A stretch of DNA of 64,000 bases. Source: CAVOOW01 sp963697675. Its GTDB lineage: Bacteria > Actinomycetota > Actinomycetes > JACCUZ01. A program made the translations under genes and the position numbers. The notes beneath the pieces were generated by a model that had not been told where the DNA came from, made no database searches, and saw only the letters and a program-made list of their open reading frames with translations. Positions 40,374 to 48,718 of this stretch are shown here, piece by piece. Position 1 is the stretch's first letter. Every line of letters starts with the position of its first letter. Location: contig CAVOOW010000006.1 in the NCBI GenBank assembly GCA_963697675.1, forward strand, positions 682,001-746,000. Reading direction: 5' to 3'.

Positions 40374-40834
40374 TAGAGCTCACCGACGTTGATGGCTCGT
40401 CGGTGACTCGCAAGCAGGTGGCTGTGCTGCACGACGACGCGTTGCGCGAGTCGCGCGCAGCACCGGGCGGCCAGACCCGGCGTTCCGATCACGTTGAGCG
40501 TCTCCACCCACCACGTGGGTATGCCGGCAAGACGAGCGGCGACGAAGTACGGAACCGCGACGCCGCTGCCTGCCGAGATCACCAGCTCGATGTCCCGTTC
40601 CGCCAGCAGAGCCCGTGCCTTGCGGATCCCGCGCACGACGTCGACCGGCTGGCTGGGCGAGAGCTCCGCGACCCAGTCGACGCTCTGTCCGGCCAGCACC
40701 TCGCGGGTGTCCGGGGCGGAAACGGAAACCCAGTGGACGTCGTGGCGGTCCCACCACGGGCGCAGCGCCATCATGTCGAGAAGCACGCCGCCGCTGCTCG
40801 ACACGAGCAGAATCCGTTGTCGTCGCCCGGCCAC
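40370..40834 (-). CDS. Alg14-like glycosyltransferase subunit
   Basis: From the GTG at 40834 the 154 residues read RRQRILLVSSSGGVLLDMMA, the Alg14/PssD start, then RDIELVISAGSGVAVPYFVA and IPTWWVETLNVIG with the conserved E-E/E-T segment near the membrane-binding end, and VVVQHSHLL. Alg14-type proteins anchor and activate an Alg13-type partner, which is encoded directly downstream with a four-base overlap. The open frame runs upstream to 40921, but no homology is seen there. No good Shine-Dalgarno is visible, so the start is uncertain. Confidence 0.82.
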   Translation of the reverse strand: MAGRRQRILLVSSSGGVLLDMMALRPWWDRHDVHWVSVSAPDTREVLAGQSVDWVAELSPSQPVDVVRGIRKARALLAERDIELVISAGSGVAVPYFVAARLAGIPTWWVETLNVIGTPGLAARCCARLAQRVVVQHSHLLASHRRAINVGELY

Positions 40835-40971
40835 CGGCGAAACGTAACAGGTACAAAGGGTCCGGGACGGCGGAATGCGACGTGGGAAACCGGGCAATCG
40901 CCCGCGTGCGCGGCCCGACAAGGCTAGATTTCTATGACGGGGTAGGGCTGAGTCACCCGAGGAGCGGGGGG

Positions 40972-43059
40972 GTGATCGTGTCAGAGGTGCTGATCGTCGT
41001 CGGCAGTTCCGGGTTCTTGGGAACGGCCGTCACCGAGGCATGCCTGGCACACGGACGCCAGGTCGTGGCCGTCGACCGAAGTCCGGCGCGCACGTCGCCG
41101 CGACTCGGCGTCACGCCGATGCAGATCGACGTCCTGACCGACGATCTCGTCCTCCCACCCGGGCACGTCGTGCTGGCCGCCGGGAACAGCGACCCGAGAA
41201 CGAACCGTCCGTGGCAGCTCGTCCTGGACAACGCGATCGCGACCGCGCGGTTGCTGCCGGCCCTGCACGGCCGCAGCGTGACGCTGGTGTCCTCGATCGA
41301 GGTCTACGGGACGGCTGCGGCCCCGTTGACGGAGGACACACCGCCATCGCTTCCCCTCAGCGATGAAGTGATCGCCGCTTGGTGTCTCGAAGCAGTCGCA
41401 CTGGCGAAGGAACCCTGCCCTCCCTGGCGAGCGGCGCGCCTGTGCCGGCAGCTGGCCGAGGCGGATCCCAGCGGCCGATGGGTCTATGCGCTCGCCAAAC
41501 GGGCACAGGAGCTCATCGTCGCTTCCGTGGTCCCCCCGGACCGACTGACGCTGCTGAGGGCGGCCAACGTGTTCGGCGTCGGTCAGGATCGCGTCGTCGC
41601 GCGGCTGACCCGTCGGGCGCTTGCGGGTCTCCCGCTGGTCGTGACCGACAACCAGCGGACCTTTCTCGCCGTCGATGATCTGGCAGACGCGATCGTACGA
41701 GGCGGTCCGCCCGGTCTGGTGAACGCAGGGATGGGTCATCTCTGGCTGCCCGACGTCGCCGCGTTGGTGCTCGATGAGCTGGGCCTGCACGCCGAGGTCG
41801 ATGTGCGAGAGGCACCCGCTGGAGACAGCGCCGGAGTAGTCGACACCCGTGCCTTCCGGCGCCGGGTCGGCTGCCTCGATGACGACCGGCTGACATCGAC
41901 GATGCGGTCGTTCGTGCGACGTCTGCGGGACGAGCCGGCCGATCCCATAGAGCCGGGTTTCCCGGTGGTGATCCCGCCTCGCCCGGAGCTGCCTGACGTG
42001 GTGGGCGAACGCATTGCGTCAGCCCTTTGGTCGGGCGTGGTGAAGTGCGGCGGGCCATGGACGTCAGCGCTGGGCTCGGAGCTGCGCTCCCGGCTGGGCG
42101 TCGACTACGACAAGGAGGTGATCCTCACCTCCTCCGGCACGGCTGCGCTGCGCCTCGCGATCCTCGCGGTGGCCGGACCCGGACGGCCGGGTGACGTGGC
42201 CGTCCTTCCCTCGTTCACGTTCGTGGCCACTGCGGAGGTGCTCGCACAGCTCGGCTATCGCCTCCGGTTCTGCGACGTGCGTCCGGACACGTGGAACCTG
42301 GATGCCGACCTGGTGGCAGAGGCGTTGGCACCGGGCGACGTCCGCGTCGTCGTCGCCGTGGACGCGTTAGGGGCCCCTGCCGACTACACCGCTCTGCGGG
42401 CGATCTGCCACCTGCACGGGGTGCCGCTCGTCGCCGACTCCGCGCCGTCGCTGGGCGGCAGCTGGCAGGGACGCCCGATCGGCACGCAGGCCGACGCACA
42501 TGCGTTCTCCATGAGCTTCGCCAAGGTCGTCTCAGCGGGCGGCGGTGGCGGCGCCGCGGTCGTACCCGTCGAGGCGCTTTCCCGACTGCACCGCCCCGTG
42601 GACTGGATCCGCTCCGCGACTCTCGGGGAGGTGCATGCAGCCGCCGCGTTGGATCTCGTTCAGAACCTCGACAAGCTCGCCCAGCGCAGGCGGCGGGTGG
42701 CCGACATCTACGCCGGGCTCGAGTCGGCCGCGCCGGAGGTTGTCCCGCAACGGGTGGCGCCCGGCGACGATCACGCGTGGGTGCACTGGGTCGCCCGGTT
42801 CGAAGGCGTGGACCGCGACCGGTTGGCCAAGGAGCTCGATCGGCTGGGTGTGGGGACGAAGCCTTACTACGGCCCGGTCCTGCACCATCAGCAATGGGAG
42901 GGCATCGCTGACGAGCCACCGATGCTGCCCGTCACCGATCTGCTGGCCCGAGAGGCCCTCGCGCTGCCGATGTCCTCGGAGTTGAGCGCAGCCGATGCGG
43001 AACGCATCTTCTGGACCGTGCTTACGGCGTTGGACGGGCTGCGCGTCGACCAACCATGA
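40972..43059 (+). CDS. NAD-dependent sugar epimerase/dehydratase fused to a DegT/DnrJ aminotransferase
   Basis: One 695-residue frame from GTG 40972 (GGAG eight bases upstream). Residues ~5-310 form an extended short-chain dehydrogenase: VLIVVGSSGFLGTAVTEACL (NAD site), VTLVSSIEVYG, and WVYALAKRAQE, where the YxxxK catalytic pair is seen as Y-A-L-A-K. Residues ~335-690 form a PLP sugar aminotransferase: VILTSSGTAALRLAILAVAG, VLPSFTFVATAEVLAQLGYR, PLVADSAPSLGGSWQGRPIG, and the lysine in AFSMSFAKVVSAGGGGGAA. Such enzymes usually sit in separate genes; together they would convert an NDP-hexose to an amino sugar. The 3' end overlaps the convergent methyltransferase by 38 bases. Confidence 0.88.
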   Translation: MIVSEVLIVVGSSGFLGTAVTEACLAHGRQVVAVDRSPARTSPRLGVTPMQIDVLTDDLVLPPGHVVLAAGNSDPRTNRPWQLVLDNAIATARLLPALHGRSVTLVSSIEVYGTAAAPLTEDTPPSLPLSDEVIAAWCLEAVALAKEPCPPWRAARLCRQLAEADPSGRWVYALAKRAQELIVASVVPPDRLTLLRAANVFGVGQDRVVARLTRRALAGLPLVVTDNQRTFLAVDDLADAIVRGGPPGLVNAGMGHLWLPDVAALVLDELGLHAEVDVREAPAGDSAGVVDTRAFRRRVGCLDDDRLTSTMRSFVRRLRDEPADPIEPGFPVVIPPRPELPDVVGERIASALWSGVVKCGGPWTSALGSELRSRLGVDYDKEVILTSSGTAALRLAILAVAGPGRPGDVAVLPSFTFVATAEVLAQLGYRLRFCDVRPDTWNLDADLVAEALAPGDVRVVVAVDALGAPADYTALRAICHLHGVPLVADSAPSLGGSWQGRPIGTQADAHAFSMSFAKVVSAGGGGGAAVVPVEALSRLHRPVDWIRSATLGEVHAAAALDLVQNLDKLAQRRRRVADIYAGLESAAPEVVPQRVAPGDDHAWVHWVARFEGVDRDRLAKELDRLGVGTKPYYGPVLHHQQWEGIADEPPMLPVTDLLAREALALPMSSELSAADAERIFWTVLTALDGLRVDQP

Positions 43060-43837
43060 GCAGCTGCTTGCCCAGGTCAGCAACCGCTGGTACGTGCGCG
43101 AGAGCCCGCTCGGCGGCCAGCGTCCCCTCGTAGTCCGCCAGCAGCCTGCGGTTGAGCTCCTCACGGCCGTAGGCGCTGGCACCCACGAGCAGCCCCGCGA
43201 CCTGGACGACGTCGATGCCCGCGGCGGCAGCCGCCGCTCGCAGGCCGGCCTGGTCGAACAGGTGCAGGTCGGCCTGGGCGCCGCCAACGCACCAGGTCCC
43301 GCGCCGCGAGTCCAAACGCTCCAGGGCCTCGGCGTGGCGACCTGCGGCGAGCAGCTCGAGGACGAGCGCCTGCAGCGAGTCGACGAGCACGCACATCGCC
43401 GCGCCGGGACGCATCCACTGCGCGACCCGCTGCAACGTGACAGCAGGGTGGTCGGTGTACTGCAGAGACCCGATCGCCAGCACGACGTCCACCGATCCCG
43501 GCGCGAGATCGACCTCCTCGACGGGCGAGCGCACCAGGGTGAAGCCGTTCCCGTCCCAGCCCGAGAGCCGGGCAGCCGCATGCTCGGCCATCCGGGGAGA
43601 AGGCTCGATGCCGATGACGGTGTAACCGCTGGACAGGAGCCGCTCGGCCCATCGGCCGACACCGCACCCCAGATCGACAACGACCGCGGGCGGCGGTGGC
43701 AGCGCCGCCGTGCAGAAAGCCCAGGCCAGGTCGTCGTAGGCCCGACGGTGGGGAACCCGATAGTGCTCCTCATACGTCGGCGCGAGGGAGTCGTAGAGCT
43801 CGGCGCTGGACCGCAGGACGGGGCTCGGGGTGCTCAC
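43022..43837 (-). CDS. Class I SAM-dependent methyltransferase
   Basis: From the GTG at 43837 (overlapping the radical SAM stop, GTGA) there are 271 residues. The AdoMet site VVVDLGCGVGRWAERLLSSG, the acidic loop VIGIEPSPRMAEHA, motif II VDVVLAIGSLQYTDHP and motif III WMRPGAAMCVLV are clear. The substrate is unknown; the context suggests a glycan or its lipid carrier. The start fits coupling better than the upstream ATG-like frame at 43954. Confidence 0.85.
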   Translation of the reverse strand: MSTPSPVLRSSAELYDSLAPTYEEHYRVPHRRAYDDLAWAFCTAALPPPPAVVVDLGCGVGRWAERLLSSGYTVIGIEPSPRMAEHAAARLSGWDGNGFTLVRSPVEEVDLAPGSVDVVLAIGSLQYTDHPAVTLQRVAQWMRPGAAMCVLVDSLQALVLELLAAGRHAEALERLDSRRGTWCVGGAQADLHLFDQAGLRAAAAAAGIDVVQVAGLLVGASAYGREELNRRLLADYEGTLAAERALAHVPAVADLGKQLLMVGRRAARPTP

Positions 43838-44953
43838 GCCGATTTCGCCAGCGGGCTCAGCCGGCGCCGACCCACCCGCCACAGCGCATCTTCGACGTAG
43901 CTCCGCGGCCGCCACGCAAGGTTGAGCGCGTAGTTGCTGCCGCAGCCGACGCACTCCTTCCGGAAGAACTGCGCATGTTCCTCGCGATAGCTCTGGGCGC
44001 CCAGGATCTCGGCGATGGGCGTATCGCGCACGTTGGCCTTGGCGTCATGACCCCAGCAACCGCCCACCTCTCCTGTCGAGTGCACCATCAGCTTCAGTTG
44101 CGACTCCGCACACGGGCAGATCGCGTTGCAGCAGATCCTCGAAGTGCTTGCCGACGTAGGCCAGCTCGGAATAGCGGGGCAGGAACCTCCGGTCCGCCCG
44201 GAGCACCCGCTCGACGTGCACCATCGCCGCGTCAATCTTGTCCTGGCCGACCCGGGCTTCCAGGCTCACCTGTCCGTCGCGGAACAGGAACGTCCGGTCG
44301 GTCGCGAGATTCAGGTAGAGCTGGACGCCGAGGTCCTGGGCCAGCGCCATGATGCCCGGCAGCTCCTCGACGTTGGAGCGCATGATGGTGAAGTTCATCC
44401 GCACCCGGAGATCGAGTCGACTCCGGTCGGCCAACAGCTTCTGCAGGTTCGCGACCGTCGTCGTGAAGGAGCCGGGAACTCCCCGGATGCTCTCGTGCAC
44501 CTCAGCGGTCGGCCCGTCGACGGAGATGTTGAAGCTGCGCACCCCCGCTTCGAGGACCGCGTTGCGGCGACGGTCGTCGAGCAGGATCGCGTTGGTGTTG
44601 AGGTGGAGGTTACGGATGCCGCGGCCATGCGCGTAGGCCATCAGCTCCGGGGCATCGCGCCGCAGGAGCGGTTCGCCGCCGGTGAAGTTCGCCTTGAGGA
44701 TGCCGTAGTCCGCGAGCTGGTCGAGGACGTCACGCCACTCCTCGCCGGTGAGCTCGCGTCGGGTCACGGTGCGCCAGCATGCGCAGCTCACACACTTGAG
44801 GTTGCAGTTGTCGGTCAGGAACAGCTCCGCGACGAGCGGACGAACGGCCAGCCCGGGTGCGAATCGCTCCTTGACGGCGAGCCTCGCGAAGAAGCCGGCC
44901 AGCCGGATCTTGTCCTCCCACCGGGTGATCGCTGCCCTGCGCCGAGTCCCCAC
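43834..44953 (-). pseudogene. Radical SAM protein with C-terminal cysteine-rich (SPASM-like) domain, frameshifted
   Basis: The N-terminal two thirds carry the [4Fe-4S]/AdoMet motif CNLKCVSC with upstream PLVAELFLTDN, the FTGGEPLLR glycyl motif, NLHLNTNAILL and FNISVDGPTAEVHESIRG. Near 44135 one extra base breaks the frame. Without it the protein continues CNAICPCAESQLKLMVHSTG, GGCWGHDAKANV, and KECVGCGSNYALNLAW, a C-terminal cluster-binding domain, ending at 43834 (372 residues). The stop is coupled to the methyltransferase start. As written, the enzyme lacks its auxiliary cluster domain, so the gene is inactive unless the shift is an assembly error. Confidence 0.8.
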
Positions 44954-45031
44954 CGCTCACCCCCCTCACGCGAATGCCGTGGAGACCTGCGGCTCACCAC
45001 AGGTCCCCACAGCGGAGCCTAACGCTGGCCG

Positions 45032-45762
45032 CTAGGGCGAGACCTCGTACTTGATCCAGTCGATGTCGCCCGCGTAGTAGTCGCAGGTGACGTCGATCTG
45101 GTCACACGAGATCTTGCCCCCGACGGTCATCGGGAAATTGTTGGTGATGTCGCCGGTCGGACCATTGAGATGCCGGGTCTCCTGCAGGACACCGTTTGCG
45201 TCAGAGACGGTCTCCGTGATGCCGGTCGCCGTCCGCTCGCAGCGCACGGTGTGCCACTGGTTGTCGTTGTACAGCGCCTACCGTGCGAACGGCACGCTGG
45301 CCGCTGGCCCCCCGAATCAGACAGGTGACGTTGCCCTTGGGGAGCTGGAACTTGAAGTTGCCGCCCTTGGTCGTCGCCTGGCCCTTCTGCATGATGTTTC
45401 CGAACTTCTTGGTCGTGCGGTAGCGGAACGAGACCGCGAAGTCGCGGGTCCCCGGGTTCAGCTGACTGTTGTTGATCTGGATGACCCGCTCCGGCTTCGG
45501 CGGCGGATCGGTCGGGCTTGACGCTCGACCAGCGATAGAACGTGTCGGCGCCCGAAACCAGGCCGGTCTGGACGGCACTGCCGATGGCTCCGTCGATCCC
45601 GTTGCCGCTGCTGTCCACCATCACCGTGGCGCCGGGTCCCTCGTCCAGGTTCCAGAGTGCCAGCGTCGTGTTCGCAGATGCGTTCGCATTCGCCACGCCC
45701 GCCGGCAGGGCCAGCGCGACCAAACCCAGAATCATGCCCGTGCGTGTAAAACGACTCCCCAC
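45032..45762 (-). pseudogene. Secreted LamG/concanavalin-like protein with two frameshifts
   Basis: The protein starts with a signal peptide (MILGLVALALPAGVANANAS), then TTLALWNLDEGPGATVMVDS then SGNGIDGAIG, a typical start of a LamG-type jelly-roll. One extra base near 45511 and another near 45279 move the frame twice. The pieces join as ERVIQINNSQLNPGTRDFAV, FRYRTTKKFGNIMQKGQATT, then NDNQWHTVRCERTATGITET and CDYYAGDIDWIKYEVSP. Removing both bases gives exactly 243 codons. Such proteins bind surface or extracellular polysaccharides. Confidence 0.75.
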
Positions 45763-45876
45763 TGCAACTCCCCCACTCGAAAAAGCAAAGATCCCCTTGT
45801 CAAAGACAGTACGGCTGCGGGTCGCTGGTGGTTCAACGAACTACATGATGTGACCGAGCGTGTTCGCTAGGTCACC

Positions 45877-46740
45877 TCAGCGCTGGTAGCCGGCCATCTG
45901 CTCGAGGCGGGCGATGCGCTCAGCCATCGGCGGGTGGGTGGAGAACAGGCTCGACATCCCCTGCGGGCGAAAGGGGTTGGCGATCATCAGGGCACTGGTC
46001 GACTGCAGGTTCGGCTCCGGCGGCAAGGGCAGCGCCCGGGTGCCCTGCTCCAGCTTGCGCAGGGCCGAGGCGAGCGCGAGCGGGTCACCGGTGATCGCCG
46101 CGCCCGAGGCGTCAGCCTGGAACTCGCGCGAGCGGCTGATCGCCATCTGGATGAACCCGGCCGCCACCGGTCCGAGGATCAGCACCGCGAGCGCGCCGAG
46201 CGGCCCCGGTCCGTCGTCGTCGCTGCTCCGCCCGATCGGGATCAGCCAGGCGAGATAGCCGAGATACATGATCACGCTGGCCAGGCCGGCCGCGACCGAC
46301 GAGATCAGGATGTCGCGGTTGTAGACGTGCGACAGCTCGTGGCCGAGCACCCCCCGCAGCTCGCGTTCGTCGAGGATGCCCAGGATGCCTTCGGTGCAGC
46401 ACACGGCCGCATTGCGCGGGTTCCGACCGGTTGCGAACGCGTTGGGGGCCTGGGTCGGTGAGATGTAGAGCCGCGGCATCGGCTGGCGCGAGGCGGTCGA
46501 GAGCTCGCGCACGATGCGGTGCATGGTGGGCTGCTCGGCCTCGCTCACCGGCCTGGCCCGCATCGAGCGCAACGCGAGCTTGTCGCTGTAGAAGTAGGAG
46601 ACGCCGTTCGTGACCAGCGCGATCAGGAACGCGATCGTCAGGCCCTGCGACCCACCGATCGCGGCACCGGCCACCAGGATGAGGCCGGAGAGCAGCGCCA
46701 TGAGCGCCGCCGTCTTGACGCCGTTGAAATGCCGATGCAC
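45877..46740 (-). CDS. htpX: HtpX-like membrane zinc metalloprotease (M48)
   Basis: Membrane-quality-control protease. I placed the start at GTG 46740 (V-H-R-H-F-N-G-V-K-T), which has GGAGGGG seven bases upstream and matches the family N-terminus; the open frame runs to 46815. The 287 residues have two N-terminal membrane helices, the catalytic zinc motif GVLGHELSHVYNRDILISS, two more helices, and the third zinc ligand in SREFQADASGA. The C-terminus FSTHPPMAERIARLEQMAG is also typical. Confidence 0.93.
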   Translation of the reverse strand: MHRHFNGVKTAALMALLSGLILVAGAAIGGSQGLTIAFLIALVTNGVSYFYSDKLALRSMRARPVSEAEQPTMHRIVRELSTASRQPMPRLYISPTQAPNAFATGRNPRNAAVCCTEGILGILDERELRGVLGHELSHVYNRDILISSVAAGLASVIMYLGYLAWLIPIGRSSDDDGPGPLGALAVLILGPVAAGFIQMAISRSREFQADASGAAITGDPLALASALRKLEQGTRALPLPPEPNLQSTSALMIANPFRPQGMSSLFSTHPPMAERIARLEQMAGYQR

Positions 46741-46818
46741 GGGTGAACCCCTCCACAGCCAGTTGCCTAACGCTCTAGGAAACGCCTCGCGCGCCGGCCA
46801 CGTTCCCTCGGGCACCAG

Positions 46819-46912
46819 GCGGGCTGTCCTATATGGCCAGGTGGGCGCTGGCCTATATCGCCAGGTGGGCTGTCCTATATGGCGAGGTGCGCTGTCCTAT
46901 ATCGCCAGGTGG
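46819..46912 (-). repeat. Tandem repeat starting at the VWA gene stop codon
   Basis: Four units of 22-24 bases, each with CCTATAT(G/C)GC(C/G)AGGTG, run from 46819 to 46912. The unit nearest the gene contains its last codons and stop (CACCTGGCGATATAG). The others are copies of this stop region downstream. It fills the space between the htpX start and the VWA gene end. Confidence 0.8.
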
Positions 46913-48540
46913 GCGCTGTGCGCGTGCCGCTTGCGGGAGTGCTTGACCACCAGGACGTGACCGCCCGGCCGTCCGTGCGCGTGCACCTTCACCAGGCCCC
47001 CGGCCACCCTTGAGGTGTCCACCAGGTGACTGCCGTCGTAGAGGCGTGCTTTGGCCCCGTTCTTGGCGGTCGTGTGGCAGGTCATCGAGAAATGGGTGGC
47101 GTAGCGAGTGACGGCGCATCCCGAGATCTTGGCCGTCGGCACCGCGTTGCTGGTCGCGGCAAAGTTGCCGTGTGCCCTGAGCGCGACCCGCAGCTGGTGA
47201 ACCGACCAGGTCGGCGTCCAGTGCAGCGAGTACGCGCCGGCCTTCACTTTGGCCCGGTCGAGCGTCACCCACGTACCGCCGATGTCCTTGCGCCCCTGGA
47301 GGAGCACGGTCGAGCCGTTGAGGTGCTTGGCGCTCACCAGCTTTCCGTACTCGACCTTGCCCACGTTGCCCGTGACCTGCCTGGGCAGCGCCGTGCGCGA
47401 GGGCGCAGGCCGCTTGACGTGGACCGCGGTCGCCCGATGGGCTGCCGGACCCGCTGCCACGGTGCCCGCCTTCGGCCCACCGTTCGCCGGTGCGGCTCCG
47501 ACGGAGAAGGACCTGGTCTTGCTGATCTTGTGGCCCGTCGTCAGCGTCGCGGTCGCCGTGGCGGTGTAGCTGCCCTTGCCGAGGCGGAAGCTCGTGCGCC
47601 AGCCACCGACCGGGTCGATGTCCGCCGCCAGCGAGATGCCCCGGATGGAAACGGTGACGCCGGCGATGCCGTCCGGCTGCGCGTTGGTCACCGTGGCGGC
47701 GAGGCTGGCCGGGTTGGGTGCCGTGACGCACCGCTCGCCGGTTGCCCGTGACATCTTCGCGAGCGCACCAACGGAATTGCAGGTCGCGCCGGTCCCGACC
47801 GCAAAGCTGCTGAGGTGGATCCCGGAGGAGTGCAGCGCATTCAGCGTGCTGTCCTGGACCGACGTCTTGCCGTCGGAGAGCAACATCACCCACTTCGGCC
47901 CGGCGGGCGCAGAGTGCAACGCCGTCAGAGCGGTCGAGACGGCCGCGTCATAGCTGGTCGGCGACCCGCCAAGGTCTCGGGGGACATAGCTGTCGATGGA
48001 TCCGCGGTGGATGCTCTTCGCTGCCGTGATGATCCGGGGTTGTGTCTCACCGACCGCCGTGGACGCCGGCGCCGCGAACAGGGCCGTGTCGGCCGTGTTC
48101 AGGGCCGCGACCTTGGCGAACTGGGAGAAGGCCTCGACGCCGACCACCATGTTGGTGCCGGCGGAGGACGAGATCAGGGTCGGGTTGAGCTTCTTGACGG
48201 CGCCGATCTCGCAGTCGAGGACGTCACCGACCGAACCGTCCGTGTTGAGGTCGTCCGCGACCGAATGGGCGCCGTCACCGTTGCAGTCACTGCCCTCGGA
48301 CAAGTGCGTGGAGGCCGTCGCGTCGAGCACGTAGAGCACGGTCGTCGGGTGTGACACGTTGCCGCTGATCGCGACGGTGCCCGCCACGGGCTGGTGCACA
48401 GCCGCGGGGTCGTTGATCGAGATCGAGGGGTCGACGGCTGCCGAGGCCGAGACGGCCACGAGTCCCGACAGGACCAGCCCCCCCGCGGCGGCGAGACCGA
48501 CCATGGTGTTCCGGACAGCCCTACGTCGAGCGGCGCGCAT
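46897..48540 (-). CDS. Secreted von Willebrand factor type A domain protein
   Basis: The 547 residues begin with a twin-arginine-like/basic signal peptide (MRAARRRAVRNTMVGLAAAG, cleavage near VSASAA). A VWA domain occupies ~residues 60-280, with a MIDAS-like LYVLDATAST and WVMLLSDGKTSVQDST. Inserted after the first strand is a Ca-loop-like segment DCNGDGAHSVADDLNTDGSV with two DxNxDG-type loops. Beta-rich domains and a basic His/Lys/Arg tail (KHSRKRHAHSAHLAI) follow. No LPxTG motif or C-terminal membrane helix is visible. Function unknown; adhesion or surface-polymer binding is plausible. Confidence 0.83.
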   Translation of the reverse strand: MRAARRRAVRNTMVGLAAAGGLVLSGLVAVSASAAVDPSISINDPAAVHQPVAGTVAISGNVSHPTTVLYVLDATASTHLSEGSDCNGDGAHSVADDLNTDGSVGDVLDCEIGAVKKLNPTLISSSAGTNMVVGVEAFSQFAKVAALNTADTALFAAPASTAVGETQPRIITAAKSIHRGSIDSYVPRDLGGSPTSYDAAVSTALTALHSAPAGPKWVMLLSDGKTSVQDSTLNALHSSGIHLSSFAVGTGATCNSVGALAKMSRATGERCVTAPNPASLAATVTNAQPDGIAGVTVSIRGISLAADIDPVGGWRTSFRLGKGSYTATATATLTTGHKISKTRSFSVGAAPANGGPKAGTVAAGPAAHRATAVHVKRPAPSRTALPRQVTGNVGKVEYGKLVSAKHLNGSTVLLQGRKDIGGTWVTLDRAKVKAGAYSLHWTPTWSVHQLRVALRAHGNFAATSNAVPTAKISGCAVTRYATHFSMTCHTTAKNGAKARLYDGSHLVDTSRVAGGLVKVHAHGRPGGHVLVVKHSRKRHAHSAHLAI

Positions 48541-48718
48541 TCACTTACCCCCTGGGACCTGCGACCGATTCGGATCGCGATGTGGTCGAAACGTACGTGG
48601 CAGCCGGAGGACCCCGAGGGCGAAGTGCGCCGTTTCAGGCGACTGACACGCTTATTCGCCCGTTCGGCCTATTCAGGTCGACGAAATGTCTACGCCGTTC
48701 GTGGCGGGCCACGAGGAC

